Of a stretch of DNA of 64,000 nt, positions 18,701 to 28,412 are shown in pieces. Origin of the DNA: Pelagicoccus albus (GTDB lineage Bacteria > Verrucomicrobiota > Verrucomicrobiia > Opitutales > Opitutaceae). A model generated the notes under the pieces. That model saw nothing but the letters and a program-made list of their open reading frames with translations, ran no database searches and was not told where the DNA came from. The translations under genes and the position numbers were made by a program. The stretch lies in assembly GCF_014230145.1 (NCBI RefSeq), contig NZ_JACHVC010000008.1, forward strand, positions 218,841 to 282,840. The letters run 5' to 3'. The stretch's first letter is position 1, and each line of letters opens with the position of its first letter.

Positions 18701-19692
18701 TGATCACTATTGTAGTTGGGAACTATAACAACGAGCGGTACATCGCCGAGACTATCGACAGCGTGCTACCTCTCGCCAAACGGGGAGTGGAAATCGTGGT
18801 CGTCGACGACGGTTCTACAGATCGTTCGCGTGAAATCCTGAAAGGATACGAAGACGAGATTAAGGTTGTCTTGAAGGAAAATGGCGGGCAACTCAGCGCC
18901 TATAGAGCGGGCTTCTGCGCCTCTACCAAGGATTGGATACTTTTTCTCGATGGGGACGACGCCCTGGATCTGGAAAAGTTGGTAGAACAATTTTCTCTCC
19001 TCAAAGAAGGTGTATCCAAACTCCAGTACTGTTTGCGTGTCATCGATGGAAATGGTGAAGTGAAAGAGGGGCGTGTCCCCTCGATGCGAATGGGTTGCAT
19101 GGACGAGAAGCGATCTCTGGAGTTGTATGGCGAATACGCGTCTCCCCCCGGCAGTGGAGCCATCTATTCCCGCGCGTTTATCGCTGAGGTCATTGAGCCA
19201 CTGAGCCGCTACAATAAGATCGTGGCCGCAGCGGACGCCCTCCTGTATTCCCTCGCTCCCTACTACGGCAAGGTCGTTTCTGTGGATGAGGAAGTTGGCT
19301 TTTACCGGAAGCATAGCGCCGGAGCCTGCGGTTGGGTCGAATCGACCAACCCGAAAGAAATCCTCAAGGATGCCCGGCGCCAGTACTTTAACGAAAAGCG
19401 TTTTGTGTGGAACCGTAACCAGGCGTGCCGCAAAGCGGCCAAGGAATTAGGGATCGATTTCCGGGTGGCTCGCTCCCGGATGGTTAGCGAGTTGAAAGTA
19501 TTGGCCGCATTGAGCGGAGTTCGTGGCTATCGCCACTATCGAAGAATTCTTGGAAGAATGGTTTTTGTGGCTCTCAAGTGTCCCGGCTACTCCTTAAAGA
19601 TCCGAATGCAGAGTGTGGTCTGGAGCTCGTTATTCGCCTTTCCGTTCGGGAATCGCTACAAGCTTTTCCTCGGATCCAAAGTGTTTCGGTAG
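18700..19692 (+). CDS. Family 2 glycosyltransferase
   Basis: 330 residues with the GT-A start MITIVVGNYNNERYIAETI, nucleotide-binding VVDDGSTDRS, and the DxD-type motif ILFLDGDDALD. The C-terminal third is basic and helical and may touch the membrane. It adds a sugar to the lipid-linked repeat unit on the cytoplasmic face. It overlaps the polymerase stop by one base and is followed by a 196-base gap before the next glycosyltransferase, the largest break in this operon. Confidence 0.92.
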   Translation: MITIVVGNYNNERYIAETIDSVLPLAKRGVEIVVVDDGSTDRSREILKGYEDEIKVVLKENGGQLSAYRAGFCASTKDWILFLDGDDALDLEKLVEQFSLLKEGVSKLQYCLRVIDGNGEVKEGRVPSMRMGCMDEKRSLELYGEYASPPGSGAIYSRAFIAEVIEPLSRYNKIVAAADALLYSLAPYYGKVVSVDEEVGFYRKHSAGACGWVESTNPKEILKDARRQYFNEKRFVWNRNQACRKAAKELGIDFRVARSRMVSELKVLAALSGVRGYRHYRRILGRMVFVALKCPGYSLKIRMQSVVWSSLFAFPFGNRYKLFLGSKVFR

Positions 19693-19888
19693 GCTAGGAG
19701 GATTGCGTTCGGAGGAGATGGATCTCTGTCTAAAGTCTGTTGAGTAATACCCGCTAAGGTCCGCTTCGTTTGCGGCTAAGGCATTCCTTGTTCTGCGACG
19801 CAGAGGCCCGAAAAGAGTTGGTATATTCACCCTAGTTCTAATGATGGCTAGTAGACGACAGTGTAGCTCTGTTGCCCCTTTGATTTAA

Positions 19889-20803
19889 ATGAAAGTATTC
19901 GTGGTAATTTGTTCGGTTAACCGTCCGCCTGTTTTGCACAGGACGGTAGAGGCTCTTGGAAATCAGGAGCTGCGGGCCGATCGTGTCGTGGTAAGCGTTG
20001 GTAAGGAATCCGACGCCCTTGATGCTACCCGCGAACTCGAAGGAGTCGAAGTCTACTGTAGTCCAAGGCTCGGCTCATCGAGCCAGAGAAACTATGGCTT
20101 GGAGATCTTATCGGACCTAGACGACGCGGTCGTCGTCTTTTTGGATGACGACGTTGTCCTAGAGTCCCGCTATCTGCTGAAGGTGAAGCAGTTGTTTCAA
20201 GCCTCGCCTGAGCTCATGGGGATGTCGGCGGAGGTTTTAGTGAACGGAAACGTAAGCTGGGAAGAAGGTATCAGCGCTCTCCAGGAGTCGGGTGTCGTGG
20301 ACCAACGTCCTGCTGCGGTTCGCTCCAGTGGCAAGGACTGGATCTGTCACGGATGCAATATGGCCTTTCGTGGCAGTATCCTAAAAGTGGAACAATTTGA
20401 CGAAAATCTGCCGCTTTATTCCTATGCTGAGGATTATGACATTTCTATCCGAGTGGCCAAGCACGGTGTAGTTGGGAAGGTAGACAGCGGTTTGGGAGCA
20501 GTGCATCTCGAGTATCGCGAGGGTCGCGTCTCTGAGTTCCGTCGAGGATACAGCATCGTAGCCAATAACCTTTATTTTCTACGCAAGGGCGTATGTCACA
20601 TTCCACTCTGGAAAGGCTACCTCCGCTTTGCCGCTGTGATTGTATTCAAGGAATCGCTTCTGGATCTTTTGGCCCACTTAAGAAAGGGTGCTCAGCAAGC
20701 AGACTATTGGGGACGCTTCAAAGGTAGACTTGCCGCAATGGGGGATATCCTGTTGTGCCGATCTCATCCCAAGCGCGTATTGGAATTGGGGGTACATCGA
20801 TGA
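19889..20803 (+). CDS. Family 2 glycosyltransferase
   Basis: 304 residues. The N-terminus MKVFVVICSVNRPPVLHRTVEAL and VVVFLDDDVVLESRYL are hallmarks of GT2 enzymes (metal-binding DDD). WICHGCNMAFRGS and YAEDYDISIRVAKHG (ED-x-D acceptor motif) complete the fold. The C-terminus is hydrophobic near residues 245-265. The stop overlaps the next gene start as ATGA at 20800. Confidence 0.92.
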   Translation: MKVFVVICSVNRPPVLHRTVEALGNQELRADRVVVSVGKESDALDATRELEGVEVYCSPRLGSSSQRNYGLEILSDLDDAVVVFLDDDVVLESRYLLKVKQLFQASPELMGMSAEVLVNGNVSWEEGISALQESGVVDQRPAAVRSSGKDWICHGCNMAFRGSILKVEQFDENLPLYSYAEDYDISIRVAKHGVVGKVDSGLGAVHLEYREGRVSEFRRGYSIVANNLYFLRKGVCHIPLWKGYLRFAAVIVFKESLLDLLAHLRKGAQQADYWGRFKGRLAAMGDILLCRSHPKRVLELGVHR

Positions 20804-21840
20804 TCGCCGTTAACATGCGTTCCGCGATGGGAGCTCTCACCGGTGTACAACGCTATGCTATCGAGGTCTTCAAGCGTCTTGATAAGGAGAGCTGCCGTTC
20901 AGTTGCTCCAGCGGAGATCTTAGGCTCGATGAAAGGACATCTCTGGGAGCAATGCACCTTGCCCAAGGAAGTGTCGAATAGCTCTTTGCTCTGGTCTCCA
21001 GGCAATGTAGGCCCGCTACGGGTACGTAATCAGGTGGTCACCATTCATGACGCTACCACTTTCGACCATCCCGAGTGGTTCGATCGCAAGTTTTCGCTTT
21101 GGTATCGTTTCCTTCTGCCGCGCTTGGCCAAGCGTGTAAAAGGGATCATTACTGTTTCGGAAGACAGCAAGCGTCGTTTGGCAGGACACCTCGGAGTGTC
21201 CGCGGAAAAGATTCGGGTAATTTACAACGGTGTCTCTCCAGAGCTCAGCCCGGCTGAGCCGGATTCGATTGCTCGCTTGCGTGAAAAGCTTGGAATCAAG
21301 GGCGAGTACTTCGCATACGTCGGCTCGCTCGAGCCAAGAAAGAACCTCAAGACCCTGATTGAAGCGTGGCGCAGCGTACAGCCGCAGCTCAAAGATACCG
21401 AGCTCCTGATTGCGGGATCAGCAGGACATGTCTTTTCTGGGGAAGGGGAGTCTGAGTGTCCAGAAGGCTGCCGCTTTATCGGGCGTCTATCGGATGACGA
21501 CCTTCCTGTTTTGCTTTCTGGAGCCCGGGCTTTGGCTTATCCTTCCTTGTACGAAGGATTCGGTTTGCCGCCCCTGGAAGCAATGGCTTGCGGGACTCGG
21601 GCCCTTGTATCCGATATTCCCGTACTGCGGGAGGTATGTGGAGACGAAGCGATTTATTTTAACCCTCTGGATTCGGCCTCGGTTGCCAATGCGATCTTGT
21701 CGGTAGCGGAGGAAAGTGAAGAACAACGCCGAAAGGCGATCACCTCCGGGAGGGGGCGTGCGGCGGAGTTTTCCTGGGAGAGATCCGCTCATCAACATAA
21801 GGAATTTTTTGAAGAGATGAGGGAGGTCCAAAATGGCTGA
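20800..21840 (+). CDS. Family 4 glycosyltransferase (GT-B)
   Basis: 346 residues from the ATG at 20800, chosen for its 4-base ATGA overlap with the previous stop. GT-B fold with YVGSLEPRKNLKTLIEAW and the EX7E motif in YEGFGLPPLEAMACG. RSAMGALTGVQRYAIEVFKRL at the N-terminus resembles mannosyl- and rhamnosyltransferases of this family. Acceptor and donor are not predictable. It overlaps the next gene by 8 bases. Confidence 0.93.
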   Translation: MIAVNMRSAMGALTGVQRYAIEVFKRLDKESCRSVAPAEILGSMKGHLWEQCTLPKEVSNSSLLWSPGNVGPLRVRNQVVTIHDATTFDHPEWFDRKFSLWYRFLLPRLAKRVKGIITVSEDSKRRLAGHLGVSAEKIRVIYNGVSPELSPAEPDSIARLREKLGIKGEYFAYVGSLEPRKNLKTLIEAWRSVQPQLKDTELLIAGSAGHVFSGEGESECPEGCRFIGRLSDDDLPVLLSGARALAYPSLYEGFGLPPLEAMACGTRALVSDIPVLREVCGDEAIYFNPLDSASVANAILSVAEESEEQRRKAITSGRGRAAEFSWERSAHQHKEFFEEMREVQNG

Positions 21841-22999
21841 TCAATCTGATATCGCACTGGCGCACCACTGGTTGACTGGAATCAGAGGAGGAGAAAAAGT
21901 GCTCGAACAGTTTTGCCGAATCTATCCGGATTCGGAGATTTCAACCCTGGTTAATGATATCGACGACTCTCCAGATTGGTTGGAGAAACGCCGTATCCGG
22001 ACTTCCATGCTGCAGGTTATTCCTAGGGCTAGGAAGCTGTTCAAGGCTATGCTGCCTTTGTTCCCATTTGCGATCGGGCTTACCTTGAAGACACGAAAGG
22101 ATGTGTCGCTGGTATTGTCTACTGATGCGTCCCTGATCAAGGGACTGCGCACGCCTAAGGATGCCATACACGTCTGCTACTGCCATTCGCCTCCGCGCTA
22201 CCTCTGGGATATGCAGGATACTTATCTGCAGCAGAGCAGCGAGCTCGGCTTTTTTAGCCGCTGTATTTTCAAACTCATCACACCCTATCTGAAGGCTTTC
22301 GACCGACGGGCTTCCCTGCGGGTAACCCACTTTGTGGCGAACTCCAAATTTGTAGCGGAACGCATTCGCCGCTGCTATGGACGCGAGTCCAAGGTGATTT
22401 ATCCGCCGGTCTCCTTCGACGAATTCCGCTACGAGGATGACAAGGATGACTTCTATCTGGTCGTGTCGGAGCTCGTTCCCTACAAGCGAATTGATATCGC
22501 CGTAGAGGCCTTCAACCGCAGCGGTAAAAAACTGGTCGTAATCGGCGACGGTTCCGAGCGAGCTCGCCTGCAGGCCATGGCTAAAGAGAATGTAACCTTT
22601 ATGGGGCGGCAGCCTTTCTCGTCATTGGTTGACCACTACGCCCGAGCCAAGGCTTTCATTTTTCCAGGGATCGAAGACTTCGGGATTACTCCGCTTGAAG
22701 CGCAGGCCTCCGGAACTCCGGTTGTCGCTTTTGGAAAGGGCGGCGCCTTGGAAACTGTTATCGACGGAAAGACTGGCACCTTCTTCCACGAACAGACTTC
22801 CGAGTCGCTCAGGCAAGCTGTCCAAGACTTTGAGGCTTCCGACTCCATCCAGGCAGAAGACTGTCGGGCCAACGCCGCTCTTTTCGGTGAAGAGCGTTTT
22901 CGGGAGGAAATAGCGAGCTTCGTTCGCTTGTGTTACGCGGAAGAGTGCAAGCCGTACTTGTGCTCCAACGTGTTTCAGGAGTATTCCTTGGCACTGTGA
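21833..22999 (+). CDS. Family 4 glycosyltransferase (WbaZ-like)
   Basis: 388 residues; GGGAGG lies 7 bases before the ATG. The N-terminus ALAHHWLTGIRGGEKVLEQF and the CYCHSPPRYLWD segment are characteristic of the WbaZ-like mannosyltransferase branch. The EX7E motif is in GIEDFGITPLEAQASG. A mannose donor is plausible from the resemblance but unproven. The stop overlaps the GTG start of the flippase (GTGA). Confidence 0.93.
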   Translation: MADQSDIALAHHWLTGIRGGEKVLEQFCRIYPDSEISTLVNDIDDSPDWLEKRRIRTSMLQVIPRARKLFKAMLPLFPFAIGLTLKTRKDVSLVLSTDASLIKGLRTPKDAIHVCYCHSPPRYLWDMQDTYLQQSSELGFFSRCIFKLITPYLKAFDRRASLRVTHFVANSKFVAERIRRCYGRESKVIYPPVSFDEFRYEDDKDDFYLVVSELVPYKRIDIAVEAFNRSGKKLVVIGDGSERARLQAMAKENVTFMGRQPFSSLVDHYARAKAFIFPGIEDFGITPLEAQASGTPVVAFGKGGALETVIDGKTGTFFHEQTSESLRQAVQDFEASDSIQAEDCRANAALFGEERFREEIASFVRLCYAEECKPYLCSNVFQEYSLAL

Positions 23000-24261
23000 A
23001 CCGCATCCTATCATTTCTACGTCAAGCAAGCTGGATCGTGATCCAGCATTTTGCTTCTCGTGGAATTGGTGTGCTCGTTTTCTACGGGATCAGTCTCTAT
23101 GTCGTGCCGGAAGATCTCGGCCTGATGGGCTTGGCGTGGATCTTTGTAGCGGTTTGTGATGCCTTGTTGGGGCTTGGAATGCCCACGGCCTTTTTGCGGA
23201 AAACCTCTGTCGACGACCTCGATAAGAACACGCTTTTTTGGGGGATGGCAGGTGCCGGCCTGGTCTGGACGGTGGTTTGTATGGGCCTTGCTCCCATAGC
23301 GGCAGCGGTGTTTGACCATAAGGTGCTGCTGCCGGTCATCTTGGTGCTCTCCTTGCGGTTTCCGTTGCGAGCCTTGGACAGCGTCCCCCTGAGCATCAAC
23401 ATTCGCAACCTGCAGTTCAAGCGGCTCGCTTTGCTGGAGATCGCGTGCACCAGCCTTTCGGGAGGCATCGGGATCTTTCTCGCCTACAAAGGCTTCGGCG
23501 TTTGGAGCCTCGTTATGCGCCATGTTATTCACTCTGCTATTTCGACGACCATTCTCTACGCTATGACCGATTGGCGACCCGCCCGTCAGTTTTCCAAAGT
23601 CATTCTCAAGGAATACCTTGCCTTTGGGATTCCGCTCACGCTTTCGGGCAATGTCGGCTGGCTTCTCGCCCTGCAGGTAGAGCAGGCAGTGGTCGGAGGA
23701 GTGCTAGGACCTGCGGCTCTGGGGATCTTGAACTTCGCCAAAAAGCCCCTGGACGTAGGTGGGCAGGTCATCGCTTCCGTGCGCGAGACGGTGCTGCTTC
23801 CCCTGCTGGTCAAACGCAAGCGTGAGACCGGTTCGGCCAACCGGCTCGCCTTGAGCATGTATCTGGGAGCGTCTGGTGCGGCGGTGGCTCTGGTCCTCTT
23901 CGCCGCTTACATTTTTCCCTACCAGTGGTTTACCGAGTCCCGCTGGCAGGACGCTTTTGTTCTGATGCCCATTTTTTCCGTAATCTTTGGATTTCGCATG
24001 GTGCAGCAAGTCTTCCTCGCCCATCTCACATTTCTCGGCGAGGTGAAGTTCCTCCTGCTGTCTGCCCTTTTCGAGACGGGGCTGTATTGCGGCCTGCTAT
24101 TTGTCTTTACCAAGCAAGGACTGGAGCGGGTGGCGGACTGCATGTTGATCGCCGTGCTCTCAGTGGTCGCTATTTTCTTCTTCAGACTCGCTTGGCAAAT
24201 TCGTTTACAGATACGTGAAAAGTTAGCGACTCTGTGGCGTGGCTTTGCCGCGAAAGCCTAG
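22996..24261 (+). CDS. Oligosaccharide flippase (Wzx/MATE-like)
   Basis: 421 residues from the GTG at 22996, which overlaps the previous stop as GTGA; upstream in-frame codons would give an unlikely tail. Twelve or more hydrophobic helices, with the entry sequence ASRGIGVLVFYGISLYVVPEDLGLMGLAWIF typical of PST-family exporters. It is predicted to flip undecaprenyl-linked repeat units to the periplasm. The position between the glycosyltransferases and the hydrolase fits. A second, more divergent flippase lies at 53.4 kb. Confidence 0.9.
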   Translation: MNRILSFLRQASWIVIQHFASRGIGVLVFYGISLYVVPEDLGLMGLAWIFVAVCDALLGLGMPTAFLRKTSVDDLDKNTLFWGMAGAGLVWTVVCMGLAPIAAAVFDHKVLLPVILVLSLRFPLRALDSVPLSINIRNLQFKRLALLEIACTSLSGGIGIFLAYKGFGVWSLVMRHVIHSAISTTILYAMTDWRPARQFSKVILKEYLAFGIPLTLSGNVGWLLALQVEQAVVGGVLGPAALGILNFAKKPLDVGGQVIASVRETVLLPLLVKRKRETGSANRLALSMYLGASGAAVALVLFAAYIFPYQWFTESRWQDAFVLMPIFSVIFGFRMVQQVFLAHLTFLGEVKFLLLSALFETGLYCGLLFVFTKQGLERVADCMLIAVLSVVAIFFFRLAWQIRLQIREKLATLWRGFAAKA

Positions 24262-24291
24262 CAAGGGCAGGGTCAAGCTTGGGAAAACGCT

Positions 24292-27129
24292 TTGCCAAAT
24301 AGATCGATAATCAGGCTCGTCCCGCTCTTATTCGGGATTCTTTTGTTGAACGCAGTCTTCGCGCAGACGGCTCGAGCGGATCTGGATGCCCTTGATTTGC
24401 CGTCTGAGGGTCAGGAGTGGAACTTGAGCTTGGGTAGCGAATATCCCGGAGCGTCGGGCAATTTGGATCTGCAGGAAGAAGACTCGGGCATGTCGCTTCT
24501 CTTGAGCGGAGACTTTACGCAGGGTGGCGCCTATGTGGCCGCGGAACTCGAATTGTCAGACCTAGCTGAAGAGTCGCTTCTGTTTTTGAAACTACAGTAC
24601 CGCTCAGAGCGGGCCGCTGCCATGGCTTTGCGTCTGATTGATGAAACGGGACAAGTTTTCCAGACCTCGCTCAGCCTGGAGGCGGACTCCGGGCTCCACG
24701 AGCTCAGCTTTTCGGCCGCTTCCGAAAGTTGGGACGAATATTGGGGAGGTGCGGGAGACGGAATTTGGAGAGGCGGGATAGCCTACCTGTCATTGATCCT
24801 GCCTCATCATGCCTGGCCGGACAAAACGCCAGAGATTCGCTTCACGCAGATTCGCCTTTCCGCCACGGAAGGCACGGGCGCTGATACGTCCGTAGTGGCT
24901 TCCTATTCTTTTGACGATGAGGAAAGTGTTGTCGATTGGCAGCTCAGTTTTGCGACTTTGGCTTCCAATGCTGAAGGCTCCGGAGTCCTTCGTTTGCAAC
25001 GCTCCGCATTGACCGATCAACCGGTTGCCAAGAGTCCCGCTTTTGCCATTGAAGGAAACCGACTTCAGGTGACCGCAAGCGGCTCAACCAGCCTAGGATC
25101 TCCCGACAATAGTTATCGCTTGGTCGGGGAAATCATATTTCTGAATGAAGGGCAGGGGGAGATCCAGAAACGGCTCGCCTTCGAACAATCGGGCGAAAGC
25201 GGAGTAGGTCAGCTCAGCGCTCTCCTTTCGGTACCACAAGATGCGGCCTATGCCCAGTTTCAAGCACGCATCGAGAAGGCGTCTGGCTATGTCGATATTG
25301 AACAGGTATTGATTGAGCAAATACATGAGGATGACTCCAATACGTATCGGGTCGAAGCTTGGTCTGAACGATTGGCCAATCTGTTTTATCCTGAGGAGGA
25401 ACTCGCTTTCCAAGTTCAGGCAAGTAGCGGCGATGCCGACTTCGATGACCAGACTTACTTACTTTGCACGGTCGAGACCTACTGGGGCGGAAGAATCGGG
25501 CCGCTCTTCAAGCCGACGCTTTCCCGGGAAGAAAGGGTGCTTTCAGGCGAACTCGGTTTAGCGTCACTTCCACTGGAAACGGGGCGTTTCTATTCGCTGC
25601 GGGTTTCGCTAGTGAAAGCGGGGGAACTGCTTGCTAGCGAGCTCTATGGGTTTTCTATCCTGCGCGAAGCTCCCGCCAACTCGCACCCTCACGAAGCGGT
25701 ACCTTTTACGGCTCGCAATTGGGATGCTCGTTTGGAGGAATACATCCGGCTGGCTTCGCGGATGGGGATTCGTGTCGTTAACCTGTGGGGAGGCTGGAAC
25801 AAGGAAGCTCCCTACGAGCCCTGGCTTTCGCAAGTCGAACTGGCTCGGGAACTCGATTTGAAGTGGATTATGGGAACTCCCGCCATGGAGCTCGAGCGGG
25901 GAGATTGGGAATGGAATCGCGAAAATTTGCGAGAAGGCATGATCGCTTTTTTGCAAACCTTCGGCGAGCAGGGCGTGTTCGCGATCTCCACAGGTAACGA
26001 GCCTCATGGTAGCGAAGAGCAAATCCCTCTCTTTGTCGAAGGCTACCGTGGTATCTACGAGGGGGCGAAGTCCTTCGATCCAAATTTGGAAGTGATTGCC
26101 ACTTCAGTGGGGCCGGAAGAAGCGTATTGGGAAAATGGATTTGGCGAATGGAGCGATTCCTACGATATGCACGTGTATCAAGGATATCGCGACGTGCAGG
26201 ATAGCTACCGTCAGCATCTTGATTTGGCCGGACGATACGGGGTAGAGATGCCGATTCGTTCCACGGAAATCGGACTTAATAGCCAAGGAATGCCTCGCCA
26301 CGTGGTGGCGGCAGAGGTGTGGAAGAGCTTAGGCACCTTCTTTGCGGAAGGCGGCCAATCTGCTGCTTGGTTTGGATTTTTGTATCCGGACTCCGACGCG
26401 ACTGAGCAAGAGAGTTCCGGACTATCTCACTGCCTATTTGCCTCCCACTACAACCGCTATCATGCCAAGGTCGACGCGGTCGCCTATTATCACTTCGTAA
26501 ACGGCATGGCGGGCAAGCTCTACCAGGACCGGTTCGACGACGAAGAGACCGGCGTTCACCTGATTCAGTTCTTGGACGATGCGGGCAAATCAATGATCGT
26601 GGCCTGGGGCGAATTCGGTAACAGTTCCGTGTTTCTGCCCTCGAACGAAGGGATGGCTTTGACCCTGTTGCAAGTAGACGGAGAAAAGCAGACTATCGAA
26701 GTTGGATCAGCGGGCCTAGGTCTTCGACTGCAGGAGAGCCCCATCTTGATCTTTTGCGACCAACCTTTGGAAATGCAAAATCTCGTTGGAAAGGCGCGAA
26801 TACAACTAGATGAGCTTCCGGAATCGGCGTCACGAGGGGCAACGTTTTCGTGTTTCCTAACTACAGTATCGGAAGTGGTTTCGTCTATAGAGCTTGAATT
26901 CGGCGGGAGTACGCAAACGCTGCGAGCGGAAGGAGGCATCTGGCCCGACGAACTTGAGTTGCAAGTTCCTGCCGAAGAAACTGCGTCTACGCTGTGGCTC
27001 AAAGTTAAGGGCATGAGCTCGACGGGAGAGACTGTATCGGTTGATAGAATACAAATCGTTGTAGCCGATTCGGCTCAAGGGGCTGCTTTGTTTCGTCCCG
27101 GAGATCCGAGCTCCTTAAAATTCCAGTAG
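24292..27129 (+). CDS. Secreted clan GH-A glycoside hydrolase with N-terminal beta-sandwich modules
   Basis: 945 residues from a TTG start with a signal peptide (about 1-29, QTARA). Residues about 30-440 look like carbohydrate-binding beta-sandwich modules (for example YSFDDEESVVDW). A TIM barrel at about 465-720 carries the putative acid/base Glu570 (STGNEPHG) and nucleophile Glu659 (STEIGL), 89 residues apart as in clan A. The C-terminal ~150 residues form another beta domain. Such enzymes within exopolysaccharide operons (PslG-like, GH39) trim or release polymer in the periplasm or outside. Substrate unknown. Last gene of the plus-strand operon, followed by a terminator. Confidence 0.83.
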   Translation: MPNRSIIRLVPLLFGILLLNAVFAQTARADLDALDLPSEGQEWNLSLGSEYPGASGNLDLQEEDSGMSLLLSGDFTQGGAYVAAELELSDLAEESLLFLKLQYRSERAAAMALRLIDETGQVFQTSLSLEADSGLHELSFSAASESWDEYWGGAGDGIWRGGIAYLSLILPHHAWPDKTPEIRFTQIRLSATEGTGADTSVVASYSFDDEESVVDWQLSFATLASNAEGSGVLRLQRSALTDQPVAKSPAFAIEGNRLQVTASGSTSLGSPDNSYRLVGEIIFLNEGQGEIQKRLAFEQSGESGVGQLSALLSVPQDAAYAQFQARIEKASGYVDIEQVLIEQIHEDDSNTYRVEAWSERLANLFYPEEELAFQVQASSGDADFDDQTYLLCTVETYWGGRIGPLFKPTLSREERVLSGELGLASLPLETGRFYSLRVSLVKAGELLASELYGFSILREAPANSHPHEAVPFTARNWDARLEEYIRLASRMGIRVVNLWGGWNKEAPYEPWLSQVELARELDLKWIMGTPAMELERGDWEWNRENLREGMIAFLQTFGEQGVFAISTGNEPHGSEEQIPLFVEGYRGIYEGAKSFDPNLEVIATSVGPEEAYWENGFGEWSDSYDMHVYQGYRDVQDSYRQHLDLAGRYGVEMPIRSTEIGLNSQGMPRHVVAAEVWKSLGTFFAEGGQSAAWFGFLYPDSDATEQESSGLSHCLFASHYNRYHAKVDAVAYYHFVNGMAGKLYQDRFDDEETGVHLIQFLDDAGKSMIVAWGEFGNSSVFLPSNEGMALTLLQVDGEKQTIEVGSAGLGLRLQESPILIFCDQPLEMQNLVGKARIQLDELPESASRGATFSCFLTTVSEVVSSIELEFGGSTQTLRAEGGIWPDELELQVPAEETASTLWLKVKGMSSTGETVSVDRIQIVVADSAQGAALFRPGDPSSLKFQ

Positions 27130-27151
27130 CCTTTCGAGCTATTTTTCTAAA

Positions 27152-27184
27152 CGAAAACGGCGACCTGTGGGGGTCGCCGTTTCG
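27152..27184. terminator. Bidirectional terminator
   Basis: AAACGGCGACC-TGTGGG-GGTCGCCGTTT, an 11-base-pair stem with A-rich and T-rich flanks, between the convergent hydrolase and aminotransferase genes. Confidence 0.88.
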
Positions 27185-27209
27185 TATGATGCCTGTGATT
27201 AGCAGAGTG

Positions 27210-28367
27210 TTACGCTTTCGCCTCGCTCTTTGGGGAGATCGAGACCGCTCGGCTCGGGTCGGTGGCCTGAATCGCCTCGCATAGCCCGGAGATGACGCGT
27301 TTGACATGCTCCTCAGTCATGCCGATCCAGTTGGGAAGGCCGAGGGCGGAGTTCACCAGCACTTCGGTGGTGATAAGCGGAAGTCTTGGAAATTCAGAGT
27401 AAGCTTGGAAATGATGGCATCCGCGTCTCCACCAGCGGCGGGTTTCGATGCCTTTGCTTTTGAGGATATTGACTACATCCTCCACGCGGTCGAAAGGAAG
27501 ACGAACGATAGAGGTGGAGGATATCCAGTCGCCACTTCTCCAGTTCTGGAGGCCGATGTTGCCGAGGTATTTCGAGTAAAGGTCGGAAAGCTCTTGGTAG
27601 TGGGCTCGCTTGTTCTCCCAATTGTCCAATTCGGCTAGGCCTACTGCGGCGGTATATTCGCTCATCTTGGCATTCTCGCCGCGGGCGTACATTTCCTCAT
27701 CGGTAAATCCGAAATTGGATAGGTCCTTGATACGCTTAATGAAGTCTTTGTTCTTACAGATGATAAGTCCGCCTTCGCCACAACCGAAAGTCTTGGTGGC
27801 GTGTAGACTTAGGATGACTGGAATTTCGGAAATTCTGAATGAATCAACTCGAGCGAAAGAGTCGAAACACGAGGCGGCGTCGACCACGATGGGCAGACCA
27901 GTGCGAGCTTGGAAAGACTCCCAATGGTCCATGTCCAGAGGTGTTCCAAACGGAGCGACTGGCACCACCGCGGAGATCTTTTCGCGAATCTGCAGCAGGC
28001 TCTCAGGATCAACGGCCCACGTATCCTCGTCTACGTCTACGAAAAAGGGGACCATATCTGCGTTGTAGACCGCTGCAGGGGTCGCTGCGAAGGTCCATGC
28101 GGGCAGGGCGCAGTAGGAACCGCGAGGTACGGACAAGGTACGCATCGCCATCACGATGCCAGAGGTCGCACTCGAAACGAGGGCTACCGTGCCTTCTTCA
28201 ACGCCGAAGTGCTTCTCCAGCCTGCTTTCAAGCTGTGTAACGAGAGGTCCAAAATTTGAATACCAGCGATTCTCATCAATTTGTTCGAGGTATGGAGTAA
28301 TGAGATCTGCTGTGGGGAGCAGAGGTTTCATTACCGGAATAGGACTTTCGTGCAGAGAGTAGGACAT
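27210..28367 (-). CDS. DegT/DnrJ/EryC1/StrS-family sugar aminotransferase
   Basis: 385 residues of a PLP fold-type I enzyme. The Schiff-base lysine is Lys192 in LSLHATKTFGCGEGG; the cofactor aspartate is in VVDAASCF. Length and the SATSG, PAWTFAAT and NFGF segments match nucleotide-sugar aminotransferases. These convert a keto-sugar nucleotide to an amino sugar such as a 3- or 4-amino-dideoxyhexose. With RmlA and RmlB at the right edge, a dTDP-keto-6-deoxyglucose-derived amino sugar is a possible product. Third gene after the coiled-coil OPX and kinase, 45 bases after the kinase stop. Confidence 0.9.
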   Translation of the reverse strand: MSYSLHESPIPVMKPLLPTADLITPYLEQIDENRWYSNFGPLVTQLESRLEKHFGVEEGTVALVSSATSGIVMAMRTLSVPRGSYCALPAWTFAATPAAVYNADMVPFFVDVDEDTWAVDPESLLQIREKISAVVPVAPFGTPLDMDHWESFQARTGLPIVVDAASCFDSFARVDSFRISEIPVILSLHATKTFGCGEGGLIICKNKDFIKRIKDLSNFGFTDEEMYARGENAKMSEYTAAVGLAELDNWENKRAHYQELSDLYSKYLGNIGLQNWRSGDWISSTSIVRLPFDRVEDVVNILKSKGIETRRWWRRGCHHFQAYSEFPRLPLITTEVLVNSALGLPNWIGMTEEHVKRVISGLCEAIQATDPSRAVSISPKSEAKA

Positions 28368-28412
28368 AGTTGGATTTCTACGATTAAGAGGAGGATTGTT
28401 TTACAGCGAATT

